DNA of 64,000 nucleotides, taken from assembly GCA_023053685.1 (NCBI GenBank), contig JALIGW010000026.1, forward strand, positions 1,481,384 through 1,545,383, written 5' to 3'. The stretch comes from Diadophis punctatus similis (Eukaryota > Chordata > Lepidosauria > Squamata > Dipsadidae). The notes below the pieces were generated by a model, which saw only the letters and a list, made by a program, of their open reading frames with translations, was not told the origin of the DNA and searched no databases. Of this stretch, positions 1 to 9,109 are shown piece by piece. The position numbers and the translations under genes were made by a program. The number at the start of each line of letters is the position of its first letter. Position 1 is the first letter of the stretch.

Positions 1-369
1 TATCAACACCCTCACCCCGGAGGTGGCTGATGGGACTTGTAATCCAAAGCATCCCCAGTATAAGCCCAAGTCACCCTCTGATCTCTCAATGCTAAAATAA
101 GCACCGTTGCAAAAACAATGGGGATACTTTGAAAAGCGGGCCTTTGCAGCGGGGGAGGCAAGCCCCCAACCCCAGTGGCTTCCCATGCACAGGAGGAGAT
201 CAATGACTGCCTGACCGATGGGATTTGTAGTCCAAAGGGTGGACGGGCGGGGCGAAAGGTCCCCAGAGGGGGGCGAAGCCTTGAGGAGAAGGCATTACAC
301 ACACAAAACACTCATAGCGCAGCAGGCTCCAATTTAATTAATAAGAACTTTTAATTAAATCTCCCTCAC
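1..369. other. Upstream flank with no recognised gene
   Basis: No convincing coding exon is visible. Two short look-alike segments, around 28-55 and 218-245, share the string gatgggacttgtaatccaaa with small changes, so this stretch probably contains fragments of an interspersed repeat. The right end (310-369) is AT-rich and leads into the CpG island. If the minus-strand exon proposed at 370-420 is real, this interval would be its first intron. Confidence 0.4.
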
Positions 370-420
370 CTGTGCGGCCCACCTGGCCGCGATGAGCCGC
401 CCGCGCGCCGCCGTCTCCAT
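370..420 (-). CDS. Possible first coding exon of an unidentified minus-strand gene
   Basis: On the minus strand an ATG at 420-418 begins a 17-codon frame starting METAARGRLIAARWAAQ. It runs straight into a splice donor of form CACAG|GTGAGG whose last exonic base is 370. The frame is also open upstream to an ATG at 564. I do not recognise the peptide and cannot see a second exon, because the downstream exons would lie left of the window. GC-rich DNA often contains chance open frames, so this is a weak call supported only by the CpG island and the donor. Confidence 0.2.
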
Positions 421-674
421 GGCAACCGCTCCGGGAGCCGAGCCCGGCTGGGGTCCCGGACGGAAACCGAGGGCAACCGCGCGTGCGCACGAGCGCGAGA
501 GCCGGCGCGCGCCTTTCCCGCCCAAATCCCTCGGAGCCGCCCCGGGGTCCTTCTCCACGCCCACCTCGCCCGTTGATTGGCTGTTCTGAAAACCCGTCCC
601 TCGGATTGGCCGGGAGGCCTCTCCTCGCTCCGAGAGGCGGGGGCATTTAAAAAGTCGGCGGGCTCCTCAGCTGT

Positions 675-849
675 GTGTAAAATTAGCGAGCGCGCTGCCG
701 AAGCAGTAGACTCTTTTGCTGCCGCGTCTCTCGTTCCCCGAAAGGGACGATGCTGCGGGGCGCCGGAGAGCCAAAAAAACCTCTCACCGGCGCCTCCGCA
801 GCCGAAGTCCTCGAGCTCGAGGCCGGGCAGGGCCTTTTGAGCTTTTGAG
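675..849 (+). ncRNA. Putative first exon of the repeat lncRNA
   Basis: This GC-rich block follows the predicted start site and ends in TTTTGAG|GTAATT, a usable splice donor after 849. It holds one small ATG frame (750-848, 32 codons plus stop) whose TGA overlaps the exon end. The frame has no recognisable domain, so I treat it as an incidental or upstream-type small ORF rather than a gene. The exon start is estimated from the TATA-like box and could shift by tens of bases. Confidence 0.4.
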
Positions 850-1840
850 GTAATTCTACCTGAGACTTTTTATACCTTGTGGGATACGGAGGGGAGCGTG
901 AGTTCTTTAGCCAGTTAATAGCCTATTGTTCTCGGGGAGTAAGGATAGCACCTGTGGTAATTTTAACCCCAGGCGTGTATTCTAAGGAGTAAAACGCCAG
1001 GGGCCGCTGAGGTAATATCTCAAAGGTGTCTTATTTAAAGGACTCCAGTACCACAGGTCACTCGAGTTAAGTTACCTCAGTCTTACCAATGGGTTTGCCT
1101 CGGGGAATAACGCAAACCACTGAAGTAATTCTAGTCAAGACTCGAGTTTTTAAAAATTTTGGTGGAACCTGAGGTAATCTCAGCCATGTCCCTTTAAAAA
1201 GGACCAAACCCACCACAGGTGTGAATAAGTTAAAATTAGCTTCTGAGTAAAGTCTGAGGTAATTATAGCCATGTCCTTGCAGACTAAAAGGAGGTAGAGG
1301 AGAAAGTTTAAAATTACTTCAGGCCCAGGAGCTGACTTTTCTCTCAGTATGTAAAACTGGGGTAATTTTAGCCAGGGGCAGTTAAAAGCAGGGAAATTAC
1401 CACAGGTGAGAACAAGCATTAAAATTAGCTTAAAGGCAAAATACCTTCAGTATCTGGAGTTGCCCTTCCTTTCTTGAAGAAAGTGATTTCTTGGGACCTG
1501 AGGAAATTTTAGTCAAAGCTCAAGTCCTTAAAAGAAGCAAAACATGTACAAGACTAGTTGCCTCAAGTAACTAAAGGCAAAAGTTAACTAATATTACTTC
1601 AGGTCCAGGAGTTGATCTTATTTTCTGGAAATAAAGTCAATTCTTGAGGTTTGAAGTAACTTTAGCCAAGTTTTTAGAATAAAATTTTGGTGGAACCTGA
1701 GGTAATCTCAGCCATGTCCTTTTAAAAGGACCAAACCACCACAGGTGAATAAGAGTTAAAATTAACTTCCCAGTAAAGTCTGAGGTAATTATAGTTGCTT
1801 GGTCTGAGGTATTCCCAAGGGCACAACGTTCCAATTCATT
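850..1840 (+). repeat. Degenerate tandem array built around GAGGTAAT motifs
   Basis: Diverged units recur roughly every 50-110 bp, each containing a GAGGTAAT-like core (for example near 1010, 1171, 1256, 1699 and 1782) often followed by ttttagcc or ctcagcc. Two neighbouring segments, about 1160-1265 and 1685-1790, are nearly identical over about 100 bp. The same motif string (gtgtattctaaggagtaaaac) also occurs in the short intron-like segments near 6125, 7245 and 8400, so this array and the later modules share an origin. Confidence 0.6.
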
Positions 1841-2279
1841 CTATTGTGCCTTCTTTCACTCTAGGATAAAGCACATAAAAGCCCCTTTGTAAAATTACTT
1901 GATTGGCATTCTAGTTTCTGAACATCAGTTGGTCATTTGGTGACATTGATTTTTTTTCCCAAAGGCATGAATCCAAACTGACCTGTAGATGAAGAAGAAG
2001 ACATCAACAGTAAGACAGATGGTTTCATTTACTCTTCAGTGTATCATTTACTCTTCAGTGTATCATGAAAGTGAGGAAGCCTGGCAGGTACCGTTTGCAA
2101 CATGTTTGTTACTGCAAAAATCTTTGGGCCTTGCTAAAGTTTACTCTAAGGCTTGCTTTGGCAAAGATTTTTTTCTAAAAAAACAACAACATTACAAAGT
2201 ATCAATGGTAAAAAGAGCAGTCATAGGTCTAACCAACTAAGGGAAAAAGTATCAAAAAAATTTCTGTCCCAACATACTT

Positions 2280-2740
2280 TTGGCTATTGGCTGTGGTTCT
2301 TAGAACCAGAGCGCATTCCACATTCCAACACAGCCTGGAGATGGGGGTGATGCCCCTACTTATAGAGGTCTTTCAGTCCCTGAGCTTCCACTCTCTGACG
2401 CTCACACTGAATGAGCCCGGGAGTCAATCCGCTACCTGTCTCATTCAATCCCTGAGCAGACACTGTGGGAGACTCACACTGGAAGTCCTCTCTGGGGTTG
2501 CCCTTTCAGTCCCTGAGTGAGCAGTGAGGGCGAATCACACTGGAAGAGACAACAGCGCTCAGCTAGAAGCCTCCTCCAGTGCCTGAGGACCCCCTCAGTG
2601 AGACTCAGACCGGAAGGGAATCCTTTGGGATCACCTCCCTCCCACCTTTACACCCTTAGAAATAATGCCAGTACCAGCCAGACTTCTTAGAACCGAAAGT
2701 GGACCTGGTGATGCAATTGGATACGAGGTATACCAACAAA
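2280..2740 (+). repeat. Diverged copies of the 107-bp repeat family
   Basis: Segments such as the one at 2505-2590 (cctgagtgagcagtgaggg, then tcacactggaagag and gcgctcag) match the consensus of the 107-bp array at 9110-11670 with substitutions. The sequence then passes into a block near 2650-2720 with ccttagaaataatgccagta and a ttcttagaacc motif, which is echoed at 11720-11770. The window thus holds an older, short version of the later array flanked by the same unique sequence, evidence of a large internal duplication. Confidence 0.55.
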
Positions 2741-2782
2741 GGAGAAAATTAGTGGCTCACGGTTGAAATGAGGCGTCCTTCG

Positions 2783-2806
2783 TTAGGGTTAGGATTAGGG
2801 TTAGGG
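2783..2806 (+). repeat. Short interstitial telomere-like repeat
   Basis: Four consecutive hexamers read TTAGGG, TTAGGA, TTAGGG, TTAGGG. They sit immediately left of a fragment (about 2810-2880) of the fold-back repeat family that also occurs at 24525-24800 and 39245-39810. Confidence 0.8.
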
Positions 2807-2959
2807 TTTGAGCTCGAGCTCGGTAGTTTTCTTGTAGACATTTCATTAGGAAACTAGGGAACATCAGTGCTGGAAGGGAGTGCAGTTGGCGCTCAATTTA
2901 TGTTCTAGTGGCTTCTTTGGCAGTTCCTTGATTGGAGCAATCTATAATTGATAGATTAT

Positions 2960-5790
2960 AGATTTTATAGAGTTCTGCCTGGCATAATTTAGCCCTGGCA
3001 ATGGTTCTTAGAACCAGAAAGAAAACCTCAATGCCCCTTTTTAATGCTAGATCTGGCCAGTAATTGATGATAGATTTTATCCCTTTTTTGCCTGGCATAA
3101 TTTAGCCCTGGCAATGGTTCTTAGAACCAGAAAGAAAACCTCAACGGCCCTTTTTAATTCTAGGTATGGCCAGTAATTGAGGATAGATTTTATCCCTTTT
3201 TTGCCTGGCATAATTTAGCCCTGGCAATGGTTCTTAGAACCAGAAAGAAAACCTCAACGGCCCTTTTTAATGCTAGATCTGGCCAGTAATTGATGATAGA
3301 TTTTATCCCTTTTTTGCCTGGCATAATTTAGCCCTGGCAATGGTTCTTAGAACCAGAAAGAAAACCTCAACAGCCCTTTTTAATTCTAGGTATGGCCAGT
3401 AAATGATAATAGATTTTATACCTTTTTTGCCCGGCATAATTTAGCCCTGGCAATGGTTCTTAGAACCAGAACGAAAACCTCAACGGCCCTTTTTAATGGT
3501 AGATCTGGCCAATAATTGATGATAGATTTTATCCCTTTTTTGCCTGGCATAATTTAGCCCTGGCAATGGTTCTTAGAACCAGAAAGAAAACCTCAATGGC
3601 CCTTTTTAATTCTAGGTATGGCCAGTAAATGATAATAGATTTTATCCCTTTTTTGCCTGGCATAATTTAGCCCTGGCAATGGTTCTTAGAACCAGAAAGA
3701 AAACCTCAACGACCCTTTTTAATGCTAGATCTGGCCAGTAATTGATGATAGATTTTATCCCTTTTTTGCCTGGCATAATTTAGCCCTGGCAATGGTTCTT
3801 AGAACCAGAAAGAAAACCTCAATGGCCCTTTTTAATTCTAGGTATGGCCAGTAATTGATAATACATTTTATACCTTTTTTGCCTGGCATAATTTAGCCCT
3901 GGCAATGGTTCTTAGAACCAGAACGAAAACCTCAACGGCCCTTTTTAATTCTAGGTATGGCCAGAAATTGATAATAGATTTTATACGTTTTTTGCCTGGC
4001 ATAATTTAGCCCCGGCAATTGTTCTTAGAACCAGAACGAAAACCTCAACGACCCTTTTTAATTCTAGGTATGGCCAGTAATTGATAATACATTTTATACC
4101 TTTTTTGCCTGGCATAATTTAGCCCTGGCAATGGTTCTTAGAACCAGAACGAAAACCTCAACGGCCCTTTTTAATTCTAGGTATGGCCAGAAATTGATAA
4201 TAGATTTTATACGTTTTTTGCCTGGCATAATTTAGCCCCGGCAATTGTTCTTAGAACCAGAACGAAAACCTCAACGGCCCTTTTTAATTCTAGGTCTGGC
4301 CAGTAATTGATGATAGATTTTATCCCTTTTTTGCCTGGCATAATTTAGCCCTGGCAATGGTTCTTAGAACCAGAAAGAAAACCTCAATGGCCCTTTTTAA
4401 TTCAAGGTATGGCCAGTAATTGATAATAGATTTTATACCTTTTTTGCCTGGTGTAATTTAGCCCTGGCAATGGTTCTTAGAACCAGAACGAAAACCTCAA
4501 CGGCCCTTTTTAATTCTAGGTCTGGCCAGTAATTGATGATAGATTTTATCCCTTTTTTGCCTGGCATAATTTAGTCCTGGCAATGGTTCTTAGAACCAGA
4601 AAGAAAACCTCAATGGCCCTTTTTAATTCAAGGTATGGCCAGTAATTGATAATAGATTTTATACCTTTTTTGCCTGGTGTAATTTAGCCCTGGCAATGGT
4701 TCTTAGAACCAGAACGAAAACCTCAACAGCCCTTTTTAATTCTAGGTATGGCCAGTAATTGATGATAGATTTTATCCCTTTTTTGCCTGGCATAATTGAG
4801 CCCTGGCAATGGTTCTTAGAACCAGAAGGAAAACCTCAACGACCCTTTTTAATGCTAGATCTGGCCAGTAATTGATGATAGATTTTATCCCTTTTCTGCC
4901 TGGCATAATTTAGCTGCGGCAATGGTTGTTAGAACCAGAAAGAAAACCTCAACGGCCCTTTTTAATTCTAGGTATGGCCAGAAATTGATAATAGATTTTA
5001 TACGTTTTTTGCCTGGCATAATTTAGCCCCGGCAATGGTTCTTAGAACCAGAAGGAAAACCTCAACGGCCCTTTTTAATGCTAGGTCTGGCCAGTAATTG
5101 ATGATAGATGTTATCCCTTTTTTCCCTGGCATAATTTAGCCCTGGCAATGGTTCTTAGAACCAGAAAGAAAACCTCAATGGCCCTTTTTAATTCAAGGTA
5201 TGGCCAGTAATTGATAATAGATTTTATACCTTTTTTGCCTGGTGTAATTTAGCCCTGGCAATGGTTCTTAGAACCAGAACGAAAACCTCAACGACCCTTT
5301 TTAATTCTAGGTATGGCCAGTAATTGATGATAGATTTTATCCCTTTTTTGCCTGGCATAATTGAGCCCTGGCAATGGTTCTTAGAACCAGAAGGAAAACC
5401 TCAACGGCACTTTTTAATGCTAGGTCTGGCCAGTAATTGATGATAGATTTTATCCCTTTTTTGCCTGGTGTAATTTAGCCCTGGCAATGGTTCTTAGAAC
5501 CAGAAAGAAAACCTCAACGGCCCTTTTTAATTCTAGGTGTGGCCAGTAATTGATAATAGATTTTATATCTTTTTTGCCGGGCGTAATTTAGCCCTGGCAA
5601 TGGTTCTTAGAACCAGAAAGAAAACCTCAATGGCCCTTTTTAATTCTAGGTTTGGCCGTTGATTGATGATAGATTTTATCCCTTTTTTGCCTGGCATAAT
5701 TTAGCCCTGGCAATGGTTCTTAGAACCAGAAATAAAACCTCAATGGCCCTTTTTAATTCTAGGTGTGGCCGTTGATGTATAAAAGATCTT
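2960..5790 (+). repeat. 113-bp tandem satellite-like array, about 25 units
   Basis: A 113-bp unit repeats head to tail; the segment beginning ctggcaatggttcttagaac recurs at exact 113-bp spacing (for example 3108 and 3221). Units differ by a few substitutions (aagaaaac or acgaaaac; gcataat or gtgtaat; taattctag or taatgctag). Each unit holds a perfect 7-bp-arm palindrome around TGGTTCTTAGAACCA, a pyrimidine tract ending in CTAG directly followed by GT, and a second T-run. The array lies inside the candidate lncRNA and further units recur at 6310-6900, 7370-8090, 8640-8910 and 11870-12140. Confidence 0.9.
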
Positions 5791-5810
5791 ATAGTTTTCT
5801 AGCTTTGCAG

Positions 5811-5984
5811 ACTGAGAGGAGGAACAAATGAACTCCTGCTGACAACTTTTCCTTGGAAGAGACAACGCTTACTGGGCACAGCAGAAGAAGAAAGAAAAGT
5901 GAAAGAAGAAGCAAGAAAGCAAGAAAATGTCTGCAGCCCAAGACAGTTAGCCTTCAGCTGTTATGTCGTCTTCTACGCTGGGAG
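5811..5984 (+). ncRNA. Exon-like block A, copy 1
   Basis: The segment begins after tttgcag (acceptor-like, preceded by a pyrimidine-rich stretch) and ends at GGGAG|GTAAGT, a strong donor. Its central part is purine-rich and it has no long frame. A near-identical copy lies at 6941-7114 and a diverged copy at 8118-8270, each followed by an intron-like segment of about 190 bp. Confidence 0.45.
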
Positions 5985-6187
5985 GTAAGTTTTGTTGTGT
6001 CTTAGAGTCTCCCAAGATTTTAGGATATGGGTGGGTTGGTTTTTAACTATTTTATGCTAGGTACGTTTCCTAGGTAAGTAAGGGTAACCCTGCATATGAG
6101 GTAATAGTAACCACTGAGTATTGTGTATTCTTAGGAGTAAAACTGCAGTGGCAACTGAAGTAACGTTGATTTTTTTTAATCTCAAAG

Positions 6188-6336
6188 GCATATACTACAC
6201 CATGTTAGAAGACAGACGATTGAATTGTCAGCCTGCAGTGTTGGTGGTAAAAATAGAAGAACGAATGGAAAGCAAGAATATATAACATCTTCACCAAGAA
6301 TGATCCTTCACCAAGTAAATCAAAAGTGACCTATAG
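6188..6336 (+). ncRNA. Exon-like block B, copy 2
   Basis: This block starts after a T-rich tract and CTCAAAG, an acceptor-like context. Related blocks begin at 1965 (truncated, ending in gacctgtag), at 7307 (shortened) and at 8458-8607. All contain parts of a shared string (tagaagaaagaatggaaagc or similar) and end near gacctgtag. A clear donor is missing at the right edge because the 113-bp units begin there, so the exon end is uncertain. Confidence 0.35.
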
Positions 6337-6900
6337 ATATTAGATTTCATACCTTTCTGGCGTGCCATAAATTTAGCCCCGGCGATTGATATTAGAACCA
6401 GAAAGAAATGGCCCTTTTTAATTCTAGGTGTGGCCAGTAATTTATAATAGATTTTATACCTTTTTCCCCTGGCATAATTTAGCCAGGGTTCTAAGAACCA
6501 GCCAATGGTTCTTAGAACCAGAAAGAAAACTTCAACGGCATTTTTTAATGCTAGGTGTGGCCGTTGATTGATTATAGATTTTATAGATTTCTGCCTGGCA
6601 TAATTTAGCCCTGGCAATGGCTCTTAGAACCAGAAAGAAACCCTCAATGGCACTTTTTAATTCAAGGTGTGGCCAGTAATTTATAATAGATTTTATACCT
6701 TTTTCACCTGGCATAATTTAGCCCTGGCAATGGTTCTTAGAACCAGAAAGAAAACTTCAACGGCATTTTTTAATGTGAGCTGTAGCCGTTGATTGATTAT
6801 AGATTTTATAGATTTCTGCCTGGCATAATTTAGCCCTGGCAATGGCTCTTAGAACCAGAAAGAAAACCTCAACAGCCTTTTTCTAATGCTAGATGTGGCT
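6310..6900 (+). repeat. 113-bp array, second block, about 5 units
   Basis: The units share the ttcttagaacc palindrome and cctttttaat tract of the main array but include shortened and fused versions, such as 6481-6520 where two tagaaccag motifs are packed together. The block lies between exon-like block B (6188) and block A copy 2 (6941). Confidence 0.8.
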
Positions 6901-6940
6901 GTTGATGTATAAAAGATCTTATAGTTTTCTAGCTTTGCAG

Positions 6941-7114
6941 ACTGAGAGGAGGAACAAATGAACTCCTGCTGACAACTTTTCCTTGGAAGAGACAACGCTT
7001 ACTGGGCACAGTAGAGGAAGAAAGAAAAGTGAAAGAAGAAGCAAGAAAGCAAGAAAATGTCTCCAGCCCAAGACAGTTAGCCTTCAGCTGTTATGTCGTC
7101 TTCTACACTGGCAC
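6941..7114 (+). ncRNA. Exon-like block A, copy 2
   Basis: Nearly identical to 5811-5984, with the same 174-bp length, the same upstream ctttgcag acceptor context and a GGCAC|GTAAGT donor. The closeness of the two copies shows that the whole module of array plus exon-like blocks was duplicated recently. Confidence 0.45.
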
Positions 7115-7369
7115 GTAAGTTTGGTTGAGTCTTACAGTCACCCAAGATTTTAGGATATGGGTGGGGTTGGTTTTTAACTATTTTATGCTAGGTAAGTAAG
7201 GGTAACCCTGAATATGAGGTAATAGTAACCACTGAGTATTGTGCATTCTTAGGAGTAAAACTCCAGTGGCAACTGAAGTAATGTTGATTTTTTTTTAATC
7301 TCAAAGGTATGTACTACAACCATGGTAAAAATAGAAGAACGAATGGAAAGCAAGAATGAATAACATCTT

Positions 7370-8090
7370 CACCAAGAATGATACTTCACCAAGTAAATCA
7401 AAAGTGAACTATAGATGATAGATTTCATACCTTTCTGGCCTGGCATAAATTTAGCCCCGGCGATGGTTCTTAGAACCAGAACGAAAACCTCAACGGCCCT
7501 TTTTAATTCTAGGTGTGGCCAGTAATTGATAATAGATTTTATATCTTTTTTGCCTGGCATAATTTAGCCCTGGCAATTGTTCTTAGAACCAGAAAGAAAA
7601 CCTCAACGGCCCTTTTTAATTCTAGGTGTGTCCAGTAATTGATAATAGATTTTATATCTTTTTTGCCGGACATAATTTAGCCCTGGCAATGGTTCTTAGA
7701 ACCAGAACGAAAACCTCAACGGCCCTTTTTAATTCTAGGTGTGGCCAGTAATTGATAATAGATTTTATATCTTTTTTGCCTGGCATAATTTAGCCCTGGC
7801 AATTGTTCTTAGAACCAGAAAGAAAACCTCAACGGCCCTTTTTAATTCTAGGTGTGTCCAGTAATTGATAATAGATTTTATATCTTTTTTGCCGGACATA
7901 ATTTAGCCCTGGCAATGGTTCTTAGAACCAGAAAGAAAACCTCAACGGCCCTTTTTAATTCTAGGTGTGGCCAGTAATTGATAATAGATGTTATATCTTT
8001 TTTGCCTGGCATAATTTAGCCCTGGCAATGGTTCTTAGAACCAGAAAGAAAACCCCAATGGCCATTTTTAATGCTACGTGTGGCCGGTGA
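7370..8090 (+). repeat. 113-bp array, third block, about 6 units
   Basis: Units here alternate between two variants: one with tgtgtccagtaat and gccggacataat, the other with tgtggccagtaat and gcctggcataat. The pair appears to repeat as a 226-bp unit between 7560 and 8010, a small higher-order repeat. Confidence 0.8.
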
Positions 8091-8117
8091 TCTATAGAAG
8101 ATTTTAGAACTTCTGAG

Positions 8118-8270
8118 ACTGAGGGGAGGAACAAGTGCATGCCACCTGCTAAATGTTCTTGGAAAGAGACAACCCTTGTTCGGCATGGCAGAGGAAGAAA
8201 CAGAGGAAGGAAAAAGAGCAAGAAAATGTCCTGTTAGCCTTCGGCTGCGATGTGGCCTCTATGCTGTGAA
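8118..8270 (+). ncRNA. Exon-like block A, copy 3 (diverged)
   Basis: A shorter and more diverged relative of 5811-5984. It keeps the actgaggggaggaac start, the purine-rich centre and a GTGAA|GTAAGT donor. It is followed by the intron-like segment and then block B copy 8458-8607. Confidence 0.4.
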
Positions 8271-8457
8271 GTAAGTTGAGTTGAGACTTGTATTCTTCAA
8301 AGTTTGGGGATAATGGAGGGAGGGGATGGTCTTCCACTAACTGATAGCCCCCTTTGCCCAGGCCAGTAAGGGTAACCCCTGCATCTGAGGTAATAGTGTA
8401 TTCTTAGGAGTGATATTCCCATGGCAGCTGCAGTAACATTGATTTTTTATCTCAAAG

Positions 8458-8607
8458 GCGTGTGGTACAACCTCTTAGAAGAGAGAAGACTGAGTTGTCC
8501 GCCTCCAGTGTTGATGGTGAGAATAGAAGAAAGAATGGAAAGCAAGAATGAATATGATCTTCGCCAAGAATGCAACTTCACCCAGTCAATCAAAACTGAC
8601 CTGTAGA
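8458..8607 (+). ncRNA. Exon-like block B, copy 3
   Basis: It begins after the T-rich tract and CTCAAAG and ends with gacctgtag. It is related to the block starting at 6188 over about 150 bp. A frame starting upstream is open across this block for 61 codons but resembles nothing I know and is not kept in the other copies. Confidence 0.35.
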
Positions 8608-9109
8608 AAAATCACTGAAATTGTAAGCCACTTTGATTAACACACCATACTACACATTTTAATGCTGTCTGTGTCTGTTGATAGATAATAGAATTTTAGC
8701 CATGGCTTTTAGACCCAGAAAGAAAAGGTCAAGTACTCTTTTTAAATCTAAGTGTGTTCCATGATGTATATAAGATCCCATGATTTTCTTGCCTCTTGGC
8801 TATTAGACCAGGCAATGGTTCTTAAAACCAAGAAGAATGTCTCTGGCCCTCTCTAATGCTAGGTGTGGTCAGTGATTCTTAAAGTAGTAATTAGTTATTT
8901 GGTATGGTATAATGTTAGCCATAGCTGTAGTTCTTAGAATTTGAGAAGGCCCCCAAAGCATCCCACATACCAAGATAGATATGGAAATGATAGGGAGTTG
9001 ATGGGGTGCGTTTTTTGGGGAGAAAGGCTGCACTGTTCCTGATTCCATCTGTGCTCAGACCCCCACGCATGATGGTGGAAATGCCACGGCGCCCCTGGTG
9101 GAGCAGGAG

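Larger units (their letters stand above)
370..850. promoter_or_regulatory. CpG island promoter, possibly bidirectional
   Basis: The interval is very GC- and CpG-rich compared with its AT-rich flanks. Reading the plus strand it contains two inverted CCAAT boxes (ATTGG at 576-580 and 605-609) and then a TATA-like TTTAAAAA at 646-653. This spacing predicts plus-strand initiation near 675-680. On the minus strand a short ATG-initiated reading frame ends at a good splice donor (see 370-420), so the island may fire in both directions. The motifs are seen directly; promoter activity is inferred. Confidence 0.6.

Noticed and set aside
2960..5790. The TTCTTAGAA palindrome as a heat-shock element
   Set aside because: Heat-shock elements need a two-base gap between TTC and GAA; here the gap is three, which fits GAS-type sites instead.
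2960..8090. 113-bp units as C/D snoRNAs or a CRISPR array
   Set aside because: A ttgatgat string resembles a C box but there is no D box in the unit, many units have ttgataat instead, and there are no spacers between repeats.
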